64,000 nucleotides of DNA from Cristatella mucedo (GCA_009760855.2 WPIO01000043.1:2046001-2110000), one strand, 5' to 3'; shown: positions 10,860 to 23,136, counted from the first letter of the stretch. Program-made: numbers and translations. The notes: a model not told the origin generated them from the letters alone.

Positions 10860-11645
10860 AGCTGTCCACATGAAAGAGACATACGTCAACTGAAAGCAGC
10901 TACTGAAATTCATTGAGTACAACAAGTACAGCTGGCACCTCTAGAGATTTGAAGGTGGTTTTCATTTTAATGAAACTGCAGCAGGTATTGACAAAATAAA
11001 TGCGTTTCTTATGCGAGTGGGATAGCCAAGCAAGGGAATTGCACTACTTGCAGAAGCAATGGACTCGCAGACAAAATGTGGCAGTTGGAAAGACGAATAT
11101 CAAGCCCACCTACCAACTCTGATCGAGGCTTGCGAAATCCTGCCACTACCTCTTTACACCAAACTAGGTTTGTTGAAGAACTTCGTGAAAGCCATGGACC
11201 AGACTTTGCCAGCTTTCCAATACTTGCATGAAAAATTCCTTCGACTCAGCAAAGGAAAGATTAAAGAGAAAGTTTTGCGAGTCCTCATATTCGAGAGCTC
11301 TTCAAAGATGACCGGTTCAACAACTTATTGCAGGGTGGTGCGAAACAAGTATGGAATGCTTTTTGCCTAGTGTCAACAAAATTTCTCGGCAATAATAGAG
11401 CAGAAAACATGCTGATGCAGTACAAGAAACTTGGCTGCAATATGTCTCTAAAGATCCACATTCTTCATCCCCTTTTGGATTTCTTCCCTGACAACTGTGG
11501 CATGGTTAGTGATGAACAAGGTGAACGTTTCCATAAAGATATTGCAGCAGTGGAACAAAAATACTAGAGAAAATAGTTCACAGCAATGCTGGCTGACTAC
11601 TGCTGGACACTCCAAAGAGATTGCTCCCGAACAGCTGTATAAGAG
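10860..11645 (+). pseudogene. Broken copy of a dispersed uncharacterised metazoan protein family
   Basis: Fragments in three frames line up as one decayed protein. In order they are: RDLKVVFILMKLQQ (about 10940); LCEWDSQARELHYLQKQW (about 11010-11065); LYTKLGLLKNFVKAMD (11150-11200); a frame change near 11280 into PHIRELFKDDRFNNLLQ; KQVWNAFCLVSTKFLGNN; and LGCNMSLKIHILHPLLDFFP, then VSDEQGERFHKDIAAVEQKY, followed by a stop and MLADYCWTLQRD. From memory, this order of motifs is typical of a multi-copy, uncharacterised family common in arthropod, cnidarian and other invertebrate genomes, with no agreed function. Several frameshifts and stops mark this copy as dead. It sits directly beyond the 5' end of the LINE-A copy at 9.2-10.8 kb. 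Confidence 0.75.
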
Positions 11646-12400
11646 GTGAAGAATTCAAAGAATAAGTCAATGACATCCTTTTACAGGTATTAACCGTAAG
11701 CCTATTATTATGGGCATGCAGTTCATGATGTACATAATAATTTATTGCAGATTAAAAAAGTTGAGCCAATTTTGCAATTTGACTGTTACATTCGTATTGA
11801 GCAAAAAAAATGGATAGGTAATGACTAATTTATTTCAGTAACATGACTTTTTTTTATAAACAGTTGTTGATCAGTATAGTCATAACCAGCCGGTGTTAAT
11901 ATGCATCAACGAATACACATGCCAACACAGCCATAATTCAAGCTCTCGGAGGGTGCTATACAAACAAACTGTTATTATTATTTATTGCTAATATGTATCC
12001 TAAGTCGTGTAAACGGTATAAGCTAATTCAGTCGCACAGAATGCGTTCACAATTGAGATCCCACTGAAGTGAAATAGAGCGGTCAGGTTTGCCACTTCCT
12101 TAGAAAATCTGGCGGCTTTTGCAATTTATTGTGAGTTTATGGTAGGTTTAGGATAATTGCACTGCTAGCAACCTAGGGATTGCTGAGTGAAAAGCCAAAA
12201 AAGCCACTAGTTAGCATTGAGGATCAACATAAAGGCATGTGGGCTAGAAAAAGCGCCGAATCAGGGGAAGAAGCAAAGGTTCAGTTGGCCACATGAGATT
12301 TTTTACGAAAGACGTAGTGACTAACTGCAAGCTTTGGCTGCAGCTGCAGGCGAGTATGGCAAAGGAGAAGTAACTCTAACAGCATCCCGGCATGCAGGCC

Positions 12401-12445
<45 letters not shown>

Positions 12446-12577
12446 GTTGCAAGTCGATGGGCAAACCAAGCGGTAAGGCATTGTACTCGTGGCAGCACTG
12501 GCACAGCCCAAGCAGACTAAGATCTGATCAACACGGTTTACCTAATGCTAAGACAGTTTCTTATACAACAAGCCTGC
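11646..12577. other. Unassigned AT-rich DNA
   Basis: An ATT-rich remnant at about 11940-11990 (ctcggagggtgctatacaaac...ttattattattt) resembles a decayed LINE-A or SINE-1 tail. An (AT)n tract lies at 12.4 kb. Confidence 0.5.
12402..12444 (+). repeat. (AT)n microsatellite
   Basis: About 20 TA units. Confidence 0.95.
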
Positions 12578-12832
12578 TTAGTGGGTCTACGTGGTTCGTC
12601 CTTTGTATGCGTATACGTGCTGAAACTGTGCGCCACGACTAACCATATTTGCATGCTGACCCTGTGCATGTCACCTCTAACCATGTTATGCCTGTTGTCA
12701 TTGACCATGCTACCACTAACCATTCGACCATGCTTCCTTAGAAGCATATGTAAAGTGCCTAGAAAGAGATTACGTTTTCCGAGGGCCATATACAAATGTA
12801 TTATTATTTTTATCATTATTATAGAGCAAAAC
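12578..12832 (+). mobile_element. LINE-A 3' UTR fragment
   Basis: Starts in the last codons (gtgggtctacgtggttcgtcc), runs through the 3' UTR and hairpin (taaagtgcctagaaagagattacg...cgagggcc), and ends in ATT repeats. Only the extreme 3' end was inserted or kept. Confidence 0.85.
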
Positions 12833-12887
12833 TATTATTCTGACCCAAAAGGAAATTCATATTCATATTCATATTCAATTCATTCAT

Positions 12888-13140
12888 ACATAGTTGAGCT
12901 GCTGCATCGGTTTCAATCTCCCTCAGGTCCTCATAGGAAAAGGTTTTGGCTGTTCTAAATCGTTAAGTCAAAGACTGTCTGCAACAGGAGCTTTTGCTTT
13001 GCAGGTCCATGACTATGGGACTCACATCCACATTCCTATGCAATAACATTTTCTCTGCTGCTCCAAACTCTGGCAGGCCTTTCTAGCTATCATGCATTAC
13101 TATTATTACATCTATTGTCATCTTGGCATAGCACAGCTTT
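12888..13140 (+). pseudogene. Decayed LINE-B C-terminal fragment
   Basis: Reads AELLHRFQSPSGPH, then in other frames LKTVCNRSFCFAGP and the TTHIHIPMQ region in place of NSLPQFLRND. No tail. Old copy. Confidence 0.65.
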
Positions 13141-13964
13141 CCATAATCTCTTTGGTACAAGAGACTTGAAGTCTGCTGACTATCATATTAATACCAAAAT
13201 CTGAGTTAGCTTTAAGTGGACTAATAACAACTCACAAGCGTAAAATCCACTGCACACACACACACACACACACATTCAGCTTAGCCAACAGTCTTGAATT
13301 AAATTTTAAGTAACAAATTAGCTTATTCGTGCTTCATTTATACAAGAGCTCAAGACACAAGAGCTTTAGCAATTGCAGTGGATAAAAATGAACTTCCGAC
13401 TGAAGAACAAAAACTAATGATCGGGGTCGGCACGTTCAAGCACCTAACCACTGGGCTGAGACCCAAGTAGACTGTCCTTATGTTATAGCTTGAAGTGAGT
13501 GAAATGGGCACCAATTTGATCTATTCACCTCGGTTGCTTCAGAGACATTGTAGGAACTTTGGTTAAGAGTCTTTCGAAAGTATCAATATTCTTCTGCTTA
13601 TATATATCGTCTACAATTTTCTGCCAACTTACTTTAGAAACAGTCCAACTTATTTTTCAGCATGCATACCTGGCGCAGCTTGATAGTGCAGTATTAGCTA
13701 ACTAATACACAGCGATCGATCATACATGGACTTCAGGTACGTGCAAAGCCAGATCTTGAGGATCTTGACCAAGTCGTCTATTTGTAAGGCACAGTTAGCA
13801 AAGCATTTTAGCACAGAGTCAAATTAGGTTACATACGTCATAACGTCCAAGTGGTCGTGTGGGTTGCCTCTGGCCCACCTTTTCGGCCACAGCCCACATC
13901 TGCTGAAGAGTGGATGACAGCTGCTCAACAGAACCGACGACCTATCAACATAATATTCGATGCA

Positions 13965-14290
13965 ACGTAATGTAATGTAACGTATCTCCGTCCGTTACTC
14001 CACAAAGCCATAAAGACCATGTGGGTGTTACGCATGAGAGTTTTGTACAGCCCACTCACAGCCCAACCGCTTTCGGTACGCATTTGATAGCCAACAGACT
14101 CCGGCTCATGCAACAAAGAGAAAGTGGGAAGCATAGCAGAGTCAGGAGAGCAGTTGAGGTAGTGAGTAGAATAGAAGTAGCAGCTCAAAAGCTCAAAAAC
14201 CGCTGAAAAGGATGTGCCGTAGTCGGCAGTAGGAGTAGTTGTCGTTTCGTAAGAAAGTAGGAGAGTAGTTGTCGTTGCGTAAGAAAACGT
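13965..14290 (-). mobile_element. LINE-B 3' fragment with internal duplication
   Basis: Tail tgtaatgtaacgtatctcc, hairpin and coding end to the YSPTADYGT region. Near its 5' edge a roughly 29-bp unit (gtagttgtcgtt(t/g)cgtaagaaa) is repeated in tandem (14233-14282). Confidence 0.85.
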
Positions 14291-15502
14291 AAGCGTGAAA
14301 GACAAGCACCAAAATGGATGCAGGGCAGACTTGAAACATTTAAGTATCCAACAGATGGTTGAAACAAAACAGAATCAGCAATAGCAGTGGAGAGGACCGT
14401 GAAGTGCCTAGATGCTGCCGGCCGAGTGAAACGAGACATTAACGAACGTTCTGCTAGACCACTGTCGATGCATCGCTGAATGTTCTACGCCGTGATCTGA
14501 CAAAAAGTCAATCAGGCGGGCAATGAGGAGCGATGAGCGCGATTAAGACCACTGCTGTACCGAGAGGTGATGCCATGAAGCGCATGATAATACTAAGAAC
14601 CAAGAATGAAAAGACATTGACAAGCCGGCGAATCAAAGACAAAAACAAAAGAAAACGAGCTGCCCCCAAAACACAGATTTTCTTAGGAGCATTGCTTCTA
14701 ACTAATCCTGGCAAGTCTGAACCCAGCAGTCAGGTGCGCAGACTTCACCACCTAAGCCGTGAGTTTGAGCCATGCAGTAGGTAATTATTTCTCGCCCACT
14801 TTGGATCCATTGAAAGCTGCCCAAGCTATTCGGCCACAGCATAAATGAGGCTGCTGCATCTGCTGAAATTTAATGCTTCTCAAAAGAAGCTGATATTGCT
14901 GACATAAATCACGAGAAAATTCTGTGGACAAGATATATTAGCTCTGCACACATCACTGCATTAAAGCAGCTCTTCGACTGTTGGGAGGGGGGAGCTCTTT
15001 GAGGGTATTAATACACAAAAAGATTCAACAGTAATGTGACACTCATGCTAGCTGCATAATCATAAGTGCTTCAGGGACATGAGCAACACAGGCCTGGTAA
15101 ACCTACTTTTTCAAAGAGTGGCCTTTAATTAACCAAGCAGAGTTTACATTGAATATACAAATGCTGTTGCATCTAGCCCTAGACTGAGTCTTCCAAGTTG
15201 ACTACACTACACATCAGTTTATTGCAACTCTGGTGCAACCTCTGGCTACCCAATCGTGTGCCAGCTGTGATGCCAATCCCTCGCGAGTTCAGACATGCTG
15301 GAATCCACATCTGTCTTGCTGCGGCAGACAAAGGACACTCCCATCCTGCCCTTGGGCTAAGCTGATGCCATTTTGCCAAAATCCCTTTTGGCTCCCCTCA
15401 GAATTAGCCTTGGGGTAAGGTACTCGCTCTTCACAACCCGGATCACAAGGCGTTGAAAGCAATTCTAGAGGCTTGGCCTGAAGTGAGCTTTCGGCGTGCA
15501 GA
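14291..15502. other. Unassigned, no gene seen
   Basis: A purine-rich + frame (14533-14784) is lysine- and arginine-rich without recognised homology. Nothing else stands out. Confidence 0.5.
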
Positions 15503-15519
15503 TGTAATAATAATAATAA

Positions 15520-16010
15520 AAATGTAATGTAATGTATCTCCGTCAGTAACTCCACAAAGTCGTAAAGACCATGTGGGTGTTACGCAGGAGAGTTTTGTAT
15601 AGCGCACTCACAGCCTAAGCGGCTTTCTGTACGCATTCAGTAGCCAACAGACTTCGTCTCACTCAACAAAGAGAAAGTGGGAAGCATAGCAGAGTCAGGA
15701 GAGCAGTTGAGGTAGTGAGTAGCATAGAAGTAGCAGTTCAGGACCGCTGAAAAAGATGTGCCATAGTCGGCAGTTGGAGAGTAGTTGTCATTGCGTAAGA
15801 ATTGTGGAAGCGAGTTCCACAGTCTAGGACCTGCAGAGCTAAAGCTTCTGTCGCCAACTGTCTTTAAGCGGAGGAATGGGACAGCTAATTTATTGTCCAC
15901 ACAGGACCTGAGGGCGCGAACAGGCTGAAACTGATGCAGCAGTTCAGCTAGGTACGAAGGAGCTAAGCCGTGGCGGGCCTTGTGGGTCAGCGTAAGAACT
16001 TTGCTCTGTA
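15520..16010 (-). pseudogene. LINE-B copy inserted in a LINE-A tail
   Basis: Two ACATT units in the tail, hairpin, and an open end (15637-15900), continuing to a broken LAELLHQFQ segment at 16010. ATT repeats lie to its left and the LINE-A hairpin to its right. Confidence 0.88.
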
Positions 16011-16845
16011 CTTGATAGGGCGCCCTCAGAGAACTTAATCTCTTTCTAGGCGCCTTACATTTGCTGCAAAGGGAAATGCAATTAAATGGTAAGTAAAATC
16101 ACGCTTGAAAAACAAACAAAATGAATAACATGGTTAGGGGTGACATGCACAGGGTCAGCATGCAAATGTGGTTAGTGGCAGCATGCACAGTGTCAGCACG
16201 CATAAGCACATCAAGGACGAATCACAGGGACCCACTAAATGCTGTCCTAAATAGGTGTGTTTTTAGGTTCCTTTTAAATGTGGTCAGGTCAGGGGATGTT
16301 CTGACGCAGGTCGGGAGGGAGTTCCAGGCTTTGGGAGCATACGAACTAAATGCACGGTCACCAAAGAATTTGAGGTTTGTATGAGGTATTTCTAGACTGT
16401 TGGATTCCAAAAAGCAGGTGGTACGATGCTTGGCCTGATGGGGGAGTATGTCAGAGAGATAGGCTGGAGCCATAGAATGAAGGGACCTAAAAGTGAGCGA
16501 CAAAACCTTGAAGTCAATCCATTGCTTGACTGGTAGCCAGTGCATGTCGGCGAGAAGTGGAGTAATGTGGCAACTGCGACGCTCATGGCAGACAAGTCTA
16601 GCTGCTGTGTTTTGCACCAGCTGCAATCGCCTGATCGCACATGCTAGTAGGCCAGTAAGCAGTGAGTTGCAGAAGTCGAGACGAGATGGCACGAATGCAT
16701 GGACCAACTTAGACGTGGTATCCTTATCTAAACAAGACCGAATTTTAGCAATATTATGAAGCTGAAAATAGGCAGATTTGACTGTGGAGCTGATATGGTC
16801 GTCTAACGAGAGGTCGCTTTGGAATATGACACCTAGATTTCATCA
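16011..16845 (-). pseudogene. LINE-A copy with LINE-B in its tail
   Basis: Hairpin at the left edge (gggcgccctcagagaac...ctaggcgcc), 3' UTR, then a 161-codon open C-terminal domain (16222-16707: SCHITPLLADMHWLPVKQWI, FRTAFSGSL) and further upstream sequence to the LGVIFQSD segment near 16840. Its ATT tail lies apart at 15503-15519, beyond a LINE-B copy, implying that LINE-B landed in the tail junction. Confidence 0.85.
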
Positions 16846-17407
16846 ATTCTTTACTTACACAGGGTAAAACAGATGCTAGCACTGGATATTCAGCCTGTAC
16901 CTTCAATCTTGGTTTTCAGTGTCAATAAATTTTATTTAATGGGGAAATCATAGTTTTAGATTTACTGTGGAGGTAATTCATTTTCAAAAGACGCCTGCCA
17001 ATCGAACTGCCTTGGATTAAAAGCTTCAAGCTCTTTGAATAGGGGTACGGCAAATTTCATTTTGATAGCCCGACCATGCTTTCCAGCAGCCTGCATATTC
17101 GGCAGCTTCAGGCTTTTCCAAAACAGCAAGTTAAAACTTTTGTTAGAGAGGTCAACTATTCTTTCCGAGTGGCATGCGATCGTTGCGCATAACCCGGCCA
17201 TTTCTCCAGAAGGATGCTATCCAGCTTTTTCAGATGGGCTTATTCATGCCTGCCGGGTAGGCAGTCGTCCAGGTGCATCATTAGTGCTGTACGAATGGAG
17301 AAAAAAATCTCCTTTTTGTGTGCGTACAGCATCCTGTCTCACCGCTCTCTCCATCTCTGGTCATGGTCTCTCACCTGCTTCTAGTCTCTCTCTCTCTCTC
17401 ATCGCGC

Positions 17408-17548
17408 CGAGCTGGGTTGGTCCAGCGGTTAAGGTGCTCGCCCCGATTAAGGTCCGGCTGAGGTCGTGGGCTCGAGCCCTGAGGCATATGTGAAGCGCCT
17501 GAATAGAGATTAAGTTCTCTTGGGGCGCTATACAAATGAATTACATAT
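17408..17548 (+). mobile_element. SINE-1, best-preserved copy
   Basis: A tRNA-like head with an A-box-like TGGTCCAGCGGTTAAGG (17418) and a B-box-like GGGCTCGAGCCC (17468-17479), 50 bp apart, slightly wider than in a tRNA. The 3' third (tgaagcgcctgaatagagat, taagttctcttggggcgcta) is a near match to the LINE-A terminal hairpin, ending tacaaatgaatta. Such elements are transcribed by RNA polymerase III and copied by a partner LINE. Confidence 0.88.
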
Positions 17549-17587
17549 CTTAATCTCTTCCTCCCTATTGTAAAATAAAGGTATGCC

Positions 17588-17745
17588 AATTCAACAGCCT
17601 CATTACTAGGATGACGAAAAAGCCTATGTGGCTGTCACTCCTGCTTGCAGTGGGCAATACAAAGTTTTCTGCAGCAGGACACGAACCACGGCTTGAGTGG
17701 CAAAGTCTGAGCACCAAACCTTTAGGCTACGACCAGCCTTCCTCT
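17588..17745 (-). mobile_element. SINE-2, degenerate
   Basis: Reverse strand: a gtcctgctgcagaaaac segment, cactgcaagcaggagtgacagccacataggct body, and aatgaggctgttgaattggc tail. It sits between two SINE-1 copies. Confidence 0.65.
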
Positions 17746-17757
17746 ATCTCACTCCCG

Positions 17758-17882
17758 CTGCTTTGGCCCGATGGCGAAGGTGCTCGCCCCGACAAGATCT
17801 GGCCGAGGTCGTGGGGTCGACTCATATGGCATACGTGAAGAAATGAAACCAAGTTCTCTTAGGGTGCTATACAGATGAAATA
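17758..17882 (+). mobile_element. SINE-1, degenerate
   Basis: ttggcccgatggcgaaggtgctcgccccgac head, cgtggggtcgactcatatggcatacgtgaag, a damaged hairpin, and ttagggtgctatacagatgaaat. 210 bp from the previous copy. Confidence 0.8.
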
Positions 17883-18079
17883 TTTTTTCATACATCCGTT
17901 TGGCAGTTTCCTATCATCTCTCTCTTCGTCTCCTTGTGACTCAGTCTTCCTTTTCATAGATTTCTCTTTTACCTATCTCTCACTGTCTGCCCTCTCCCCA
18001 TCTCTCTCCACCCTCCGTCGGCTTCTTCCTATTCAGATGTCGTTATCCTGTCTCTCTATCTTCCTCTCGGTGTATATTT

Positions 18080-18184
<105 letters not shown>

Positions 18185-21100
18185 AGCAACCATTTGGTCT
18201 GAACACGTGCTACAAATGTTCGTCGTTGGCAAAGTGTTGGTAGCTAAAGGCACAGCTGTGGAGGCACATAGAAGCAAGCCAGCGCTTGAAGTGCCGTCAA
18301 GAGTCGGTCCTACCTTGCCAGCTCCATTGGGTTTCTTCTTTGATGCCTCCTCGCCTGAAGCCAATAGCCACTGCGGAAGTGCAGCAGTTGCAGTCGAAGG
18401 CTAAAAATAATACGAGTTTTCCTTTAAAGCTCACGCAAAAAACAACAAGAAAAGTATCGAATAGCTGGTCCAGGTACAAGTAAATCAAGGAGAATCGGTG
18501 CAGTAGAAGCCAGCATTTGCTGCTGGCAGGCAATGTGCAATCCAGCGGCTCAGTCGGCGAGTTATCTCCCCCTGAAGTGCTCAGCAGCTGCTTACTGGCA
18601 TTAGCTGTCTGGTTATTTCCAGTCAGGTCCACTTTTGGCATTCTGTGAGTTATACTATGTGGTAAGTCGGTATAGATCCAGTCTTTTGCGCAAGCGCTGC
18701 TTGCGCAAAGTGGTCTGCCCTCCCTTGCTTCCCCCATAACTGCGAGTAGGTCAGGATCAGGAAAGGTGTTGTGCTCTAGCACACTGTTAATATAGCGACT
18801 GGTAGCTACTAAAAATTAATAGTGGGAAATCGGCGGCTAATAACGCTTCTTGAATCTCGATGGAAGCTAACGATCAATTATGCCATACACCCTCAGCACC
18901 GTTGACAGCGACCACTGACAGTAAAAGCAAATAGAAAAAACAGCATTTGATATAAATAATGTATGCGTAAATATGTTTTTAAATACAGATAAACCAAAGG
19001 CCGTCTGCCATGTGACTGTGTGCCAAAACAGATTTGACAAAGGGTCAATGATCCAGCAACCCCTGACTGTCTCAAGTCATTTTTACATGGCTGGACTTTT
19101 TCGCGATCAACTGATCCAACTTGGATGATCACAATGCAGATTTTCTTGCTAGTTTGAGAGCTAGCTACATAAAGATAGATCATATGAATGAGGATTCACC
19201 AGTGCACTGCCGTGATGATTGAACTATCGAGACTTCAGTTCTTCCGATGCACTCCACTCAGAGCTCTAAAGCCTGGGTTTTAAATCCGACTGGCGTACTT
19301 GAATCAAATCACGGTGTCCTTCGAGAAAGAGTATGCATGCTTACAAATGCAAATGCAGTACCAAGTTGCATCCGTTAGGCCTGCAGAGAGCTTATCGGCT
19401 ACATGACTTGGGCATCACGACTTCATTAGCTAGCTACGTAGGGAAAGTAGGGAAGTAGGGGAAATCCTAATGAGGAGTCCACTGGCTGCATCATTGGCAA
19501 CCCGAGTAAGACTGAAAATGTATGTACGTACATAAAGCTTCATTTTCAAAATGCAGAGCGACCGGAGACCACTGAGACATGGTGGCTGCGTATGAAAGTG
19601 AGAAAGTATGAAAGTGAGGCTTTCTTGTTCCTGAGCGATGCTACGTTTGCCCATACCTATTTGTATGGCCCAGCCATCAATCAACGAAAGAAAGTCAATT
19701 CAATCAAATGCAATTCGTGTCAGTTTATCCTGTGCGAGTTGTCAAATATCATACTTACTCGAGACACATGATATCTAGGCAGCAAGAGGTTGACAGCTGT
19801 TCAAGCTGCGATAAGTGCATTTTTGTCAGGGCAGCCGATTCTGTGGCTGCAGCCTTGCTTATATTTAGCAGGCATAGCTTCAGTCGAGTAGCTGGGTAAG
19901 ATTAGTCACGTGTCCAAAAATGACTGCTGACAGTGAATTGATAACCGGCCTCTGGTCATAATGCAGTCACGAGCCCTCCAACCCACTGAGAGGCGATTGT
20001 CAGGTGCCCTGGAGCAATCAGACGACTCTCGTCTGGAGAATTACTCAGTGCTAAACAGCAAGCTGCAGATAGTACACACAACCAGTCGCCTGGCACGGGC
20101 CAACAAAATTGTGCTCCCTCTCTTTCTCTCTCTCCCTCTCTGCACAAACTAGTTAGCAGAGCTAGCAAAACCACATTCAGCTTCTTAAAAAGCAGTTCTA
20201 CTTCAGCATAGCACATTATTTTGCAGAAACCAGGTGATCCACAGCTAGTCGACGGAGCTGCACGATTTGCTTTACAGGTCCCCCAATAATGAGAAGACAT
20301 GCATGGCCAGATCCGCTAAACAGACAGGACAACAACTAATCAGACTGGACAGATTCTTACACCAGTAACTGTCTTCTGCAGGCTGCATGTAACGATGGAA
20401 TGGGCTGGAGCCAGACAGCGCTGCTGGTGCAACGCAGCCACCAAGCCAGCAGGCTCGACCTTGCTCCGGTCAATCAGACCGTCTTGAAAGGGCATGCTGC
20501 TGAGAAAAACAAGCTTCCAACCCCTCCCCCCCCGAAAGCAGAACTAAACTGTACAGAAAATCGGACGACAGCATGACTGCCGAGCGGCTGTCCCGAGCTT
20601 TGCCTTTGACGTGTAAAAATAGAGACCGACGAGAGCTAATGACAGCCGACAGGCGCCAAACCGAAACAGCGCCACCGAAACGGCACAACAGAGCGACCAC
20701 TGACTGACACACTCTCAGAGGCAGCGAGCTGCAAAAGAGTGAAGCAAAGATGGACCGGTTTAGAGGTAGCTGAGGGCGTCCACTGCATACAGCTGAAGGA
20801 AGTGTCTGCACGACATAAGGAAGTGTCATTAGGAAGTGTCTAAACAAGAGAAAAAGCACTTGATGGGAACAAGTGTCACTGAGCCACACTTGGGTGCATA
20901 CCAAACACGATGAGCAGTACAGCAGATTCGTGCTGGATTCCAAGTAATAGATAAATTATGGCTCAGAATTCCAGGGATATCGCTCAGGAAGGGTGAACAG
21001 CAGCTGGAAAGCAAGTAAAGACCAGTGGCAGTCTATCGGCGATATTAGCCCGGGATTCCGGGCCAGGATTGGACTGAAGGCTTGGCATGAAGACACTGGC

Positions 21101-21234
21101 CCTGGAAAGTCTGCCGATTTCCTTTACCAAGATGACAATAAAATCGAACTCTTATAGATAGAACACCCTAAGCATGTGGGTGAACTATGAGACTTTCTTC
21201 TTCAAAGTTGTGATGCTGTAGTGCGACTAGCACT
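18185..21234. other. Unassigned; host intron or intergenic
   Basis: Long - strand frames at 18297-18782 and 20470-20943 show no motif and biased composition (Leu/Ser/Cys-rich). A single exon cannot be ruled out. Confidence 0.45.
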
Positions 21235-21600
21235 ACGGTTAAAGACTGCTGACAACAGATGCTTTTGCTATCCAAGTTCTAGACTGTGAAACTCGCGTCC
21301 ACAATTCCTATTCAGCTACATCTATTGTCATGCTGCCGATTGTGGCACATGCTTTCCAGCTTTACCATGCTTTCCATTAGAAACTTTTAAGCCAGTTGCT
21401 ACATCGATTGCCCTACCGACTCAGCTATGCTTCTCACTCTTTTTCTATGTTGTTTGAGATGAAGTATGTGGGCTACCATATGCATACCGAAAGCCGCGTC
21501 GGCTTTGAGTGAGCTGTGGACAACTTTCATGAGTAACACCCACTTAGTCCTCGAAGCTTTATGGAGATACAGACAGAGATGCATAACAGTGTGGCCCCCC
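21235..21600 (+). pseudogene. Old LINE-B 3' fragment
   Basis: A diverged coding end (gactgtgaaactcgcgtccacaattcctattc; taccgaaagccgcgtcggctttgag), then a degenerate hairpin (gagtaacacccacttagtcc) and ggagatacagacagagatgcat. No intact frame. Confidence 0.65.
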
Positions 21601-22117
21601 CACCGACGACCCGTGAACGCAGCACTTGATGCCCGAAAACAGCTGCCCACTCACAAATAATCACTGCTTTGCAATCGAAGGCAATGCCAACTATGACTGC
21701 GCAGGCAAAACGGCCATTGAATGGTCAGGTTTGAATATACACTAGCAGCATAAGCAGCATTCAGTAAGCAGCTGATGGCCAATGCACAACACTGAGAGCA
21801 ATATGACTGAAGTAAAATGAAAGGTAGCTAAGGAAGACAGCAGCAACACGGGCTTAAGACAACATGATAAGCTCAACAATCCAGAATCAGTCATAAAGAT
21901 GCACACAGCATTGCAGTGCAAAGATCGTGATTTCGGACCCTGCTTTGTTTGGGTCGAATCATAAGCCAGGATTGATGGCTTCTGACGTCCAAGAGAGAAT
22001 ACTAGTGTCTGTAAGCTGCCTGCACGGTCAGCACTACAGCACTTGTCAGCCACAGCTGTATAGAGAACACAAACAAAGCTATGGCTTATGCAACTTTGAC
22101 TGGAGTGGATGGAAATA

Positions 22118-22360
22118 TGCTTGCTGCAGCTCATCCGAAGAACCTCTAAAATATGAGGTACCTCAGGGCTCTGTGCTTAGTGCTGTTCTTTTCACGGTTT
22201 GCACTCTCCCTCTTGCCGATGTGATTGCCAAACACAAACTTGGCTTTCACTTCTATGCGGATGACTCTCAGTTGTACCTTTACTTTGAACCCTCCCAGCC
22301 CTCGAGCATCTCGAATTTTCTGAACTCCTTTGCTGCATGTATTGATGACATTTACACGTG
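22118..22360 (+). pseudogene. Older LINE-A copy, left part (interrupted)
   Basis: The RT segment SSEEPLKYEVPQGSVLSAVLF through FHFYADDSQLYLYF and FAACIDDIYT. It is interrupted after the 16-bp duplication ATGACATTTACACGTG (22345-22360) by a younger LINE-A. Its reading frame resumes exactly after the second copy of that duplication at 23152 (TWVAVHFLKL), so the two parts were one element. Confidence 0.9.
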
Positions 22361-23136
22361 TCTCGACTTCTGCAACTCACTGCTTACTGGCCTACCAGCA
22401 TGTGCGATCAGGCGATTGCAGCTGGTGCAAAACTCTGCAGCTAGGCTTGTCTGTCGTGAGCGTCGCAGTTGCCACATTACTCCACTTCTCGCCGACCTGC
22501 ACTGGCTACCAGTCAAGCAACGGATTGACTTCAAGGTTTTGTCGCTCACTTTTAGGTCCCTTCATTCTATGGCTCCAGCCTATCTGTCAGATATACTACC
22601 TCATCAGGCCAAGCATAGTACAACCCGCTTTTCGGAATCCAACAGTCTACAAATACCTCATACAAACCTTAAATCCTTTGGAGACCGTGCATTTAGTTCG
22701 TATGCTCCCAAAGCCTGGAACTCCCTCCCGACCTGCGTCAGAACATCCCCTGACCTGACCACATTTAAAAGGAACCTAAAAACACACCTATTTAGGACAG
22801 CATTTAGTGGGTCCCTGTGATTCGTCCTTGATGTGCTTATGCGTGCTGACACTGTGCATGCTGCCACTAACCACATTTGCATGCTGACCCTGTGCATGTC
22901 ACCCCTAACCATATTATTGATTTCGTTTTTTTTTCAAGCGTGATTTTACTTACCATTCAATTGCATTTCACTTTACAGCAAATGTAAAGCGCCTAGAGAG
23001 AGATTGAGTTCTCTGAGGGCGCTTTATCAAGTGAATTATTATTATTTTTATTATTTCCACATTTTTAAATGCACTACAGTGAAGTACAACTATAGAGCCA
23101 AACGGTGATTATTATTTATATATTATTACTATTATT
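22361..23136 (+). mobile_element. Younger LINE-A inserted in an older LINE-A, with TSD
   Basis: A 776-bp 5'-truncated LINE-A starting in the C-terminal domain ([20 protein letters not shown]). It has the natural terminus FRTAFSGSL, the 3' UTR, the hairpin and ATT repeats, then about 45 bp starting ccacatttttaaatg, and a second AT-rich tail. Perfect 16-bp direct repeats (22345-22360 and 23137-23152) flank it. The 297-codon frame running 21927-22820 is an accidental fusion across the 5' junction, not a real protein. Confidence 0.92.

Noticed and set aside
21927-22820. 297-codon RT-like protein
   Set aside because: Chimera of non-element DNA, an old LINE-A and a younger LINE-A joined at an insertion junction; the frame is accidental.
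22658-22912. Recurrent frame with HRVSMQMWLVAACTVSARIS
   Set aside because: Antisense of the LINE-A 3' UTR and coding end, repeated at 16.1, 42.5 and 58.8 kb. Not a gene family.
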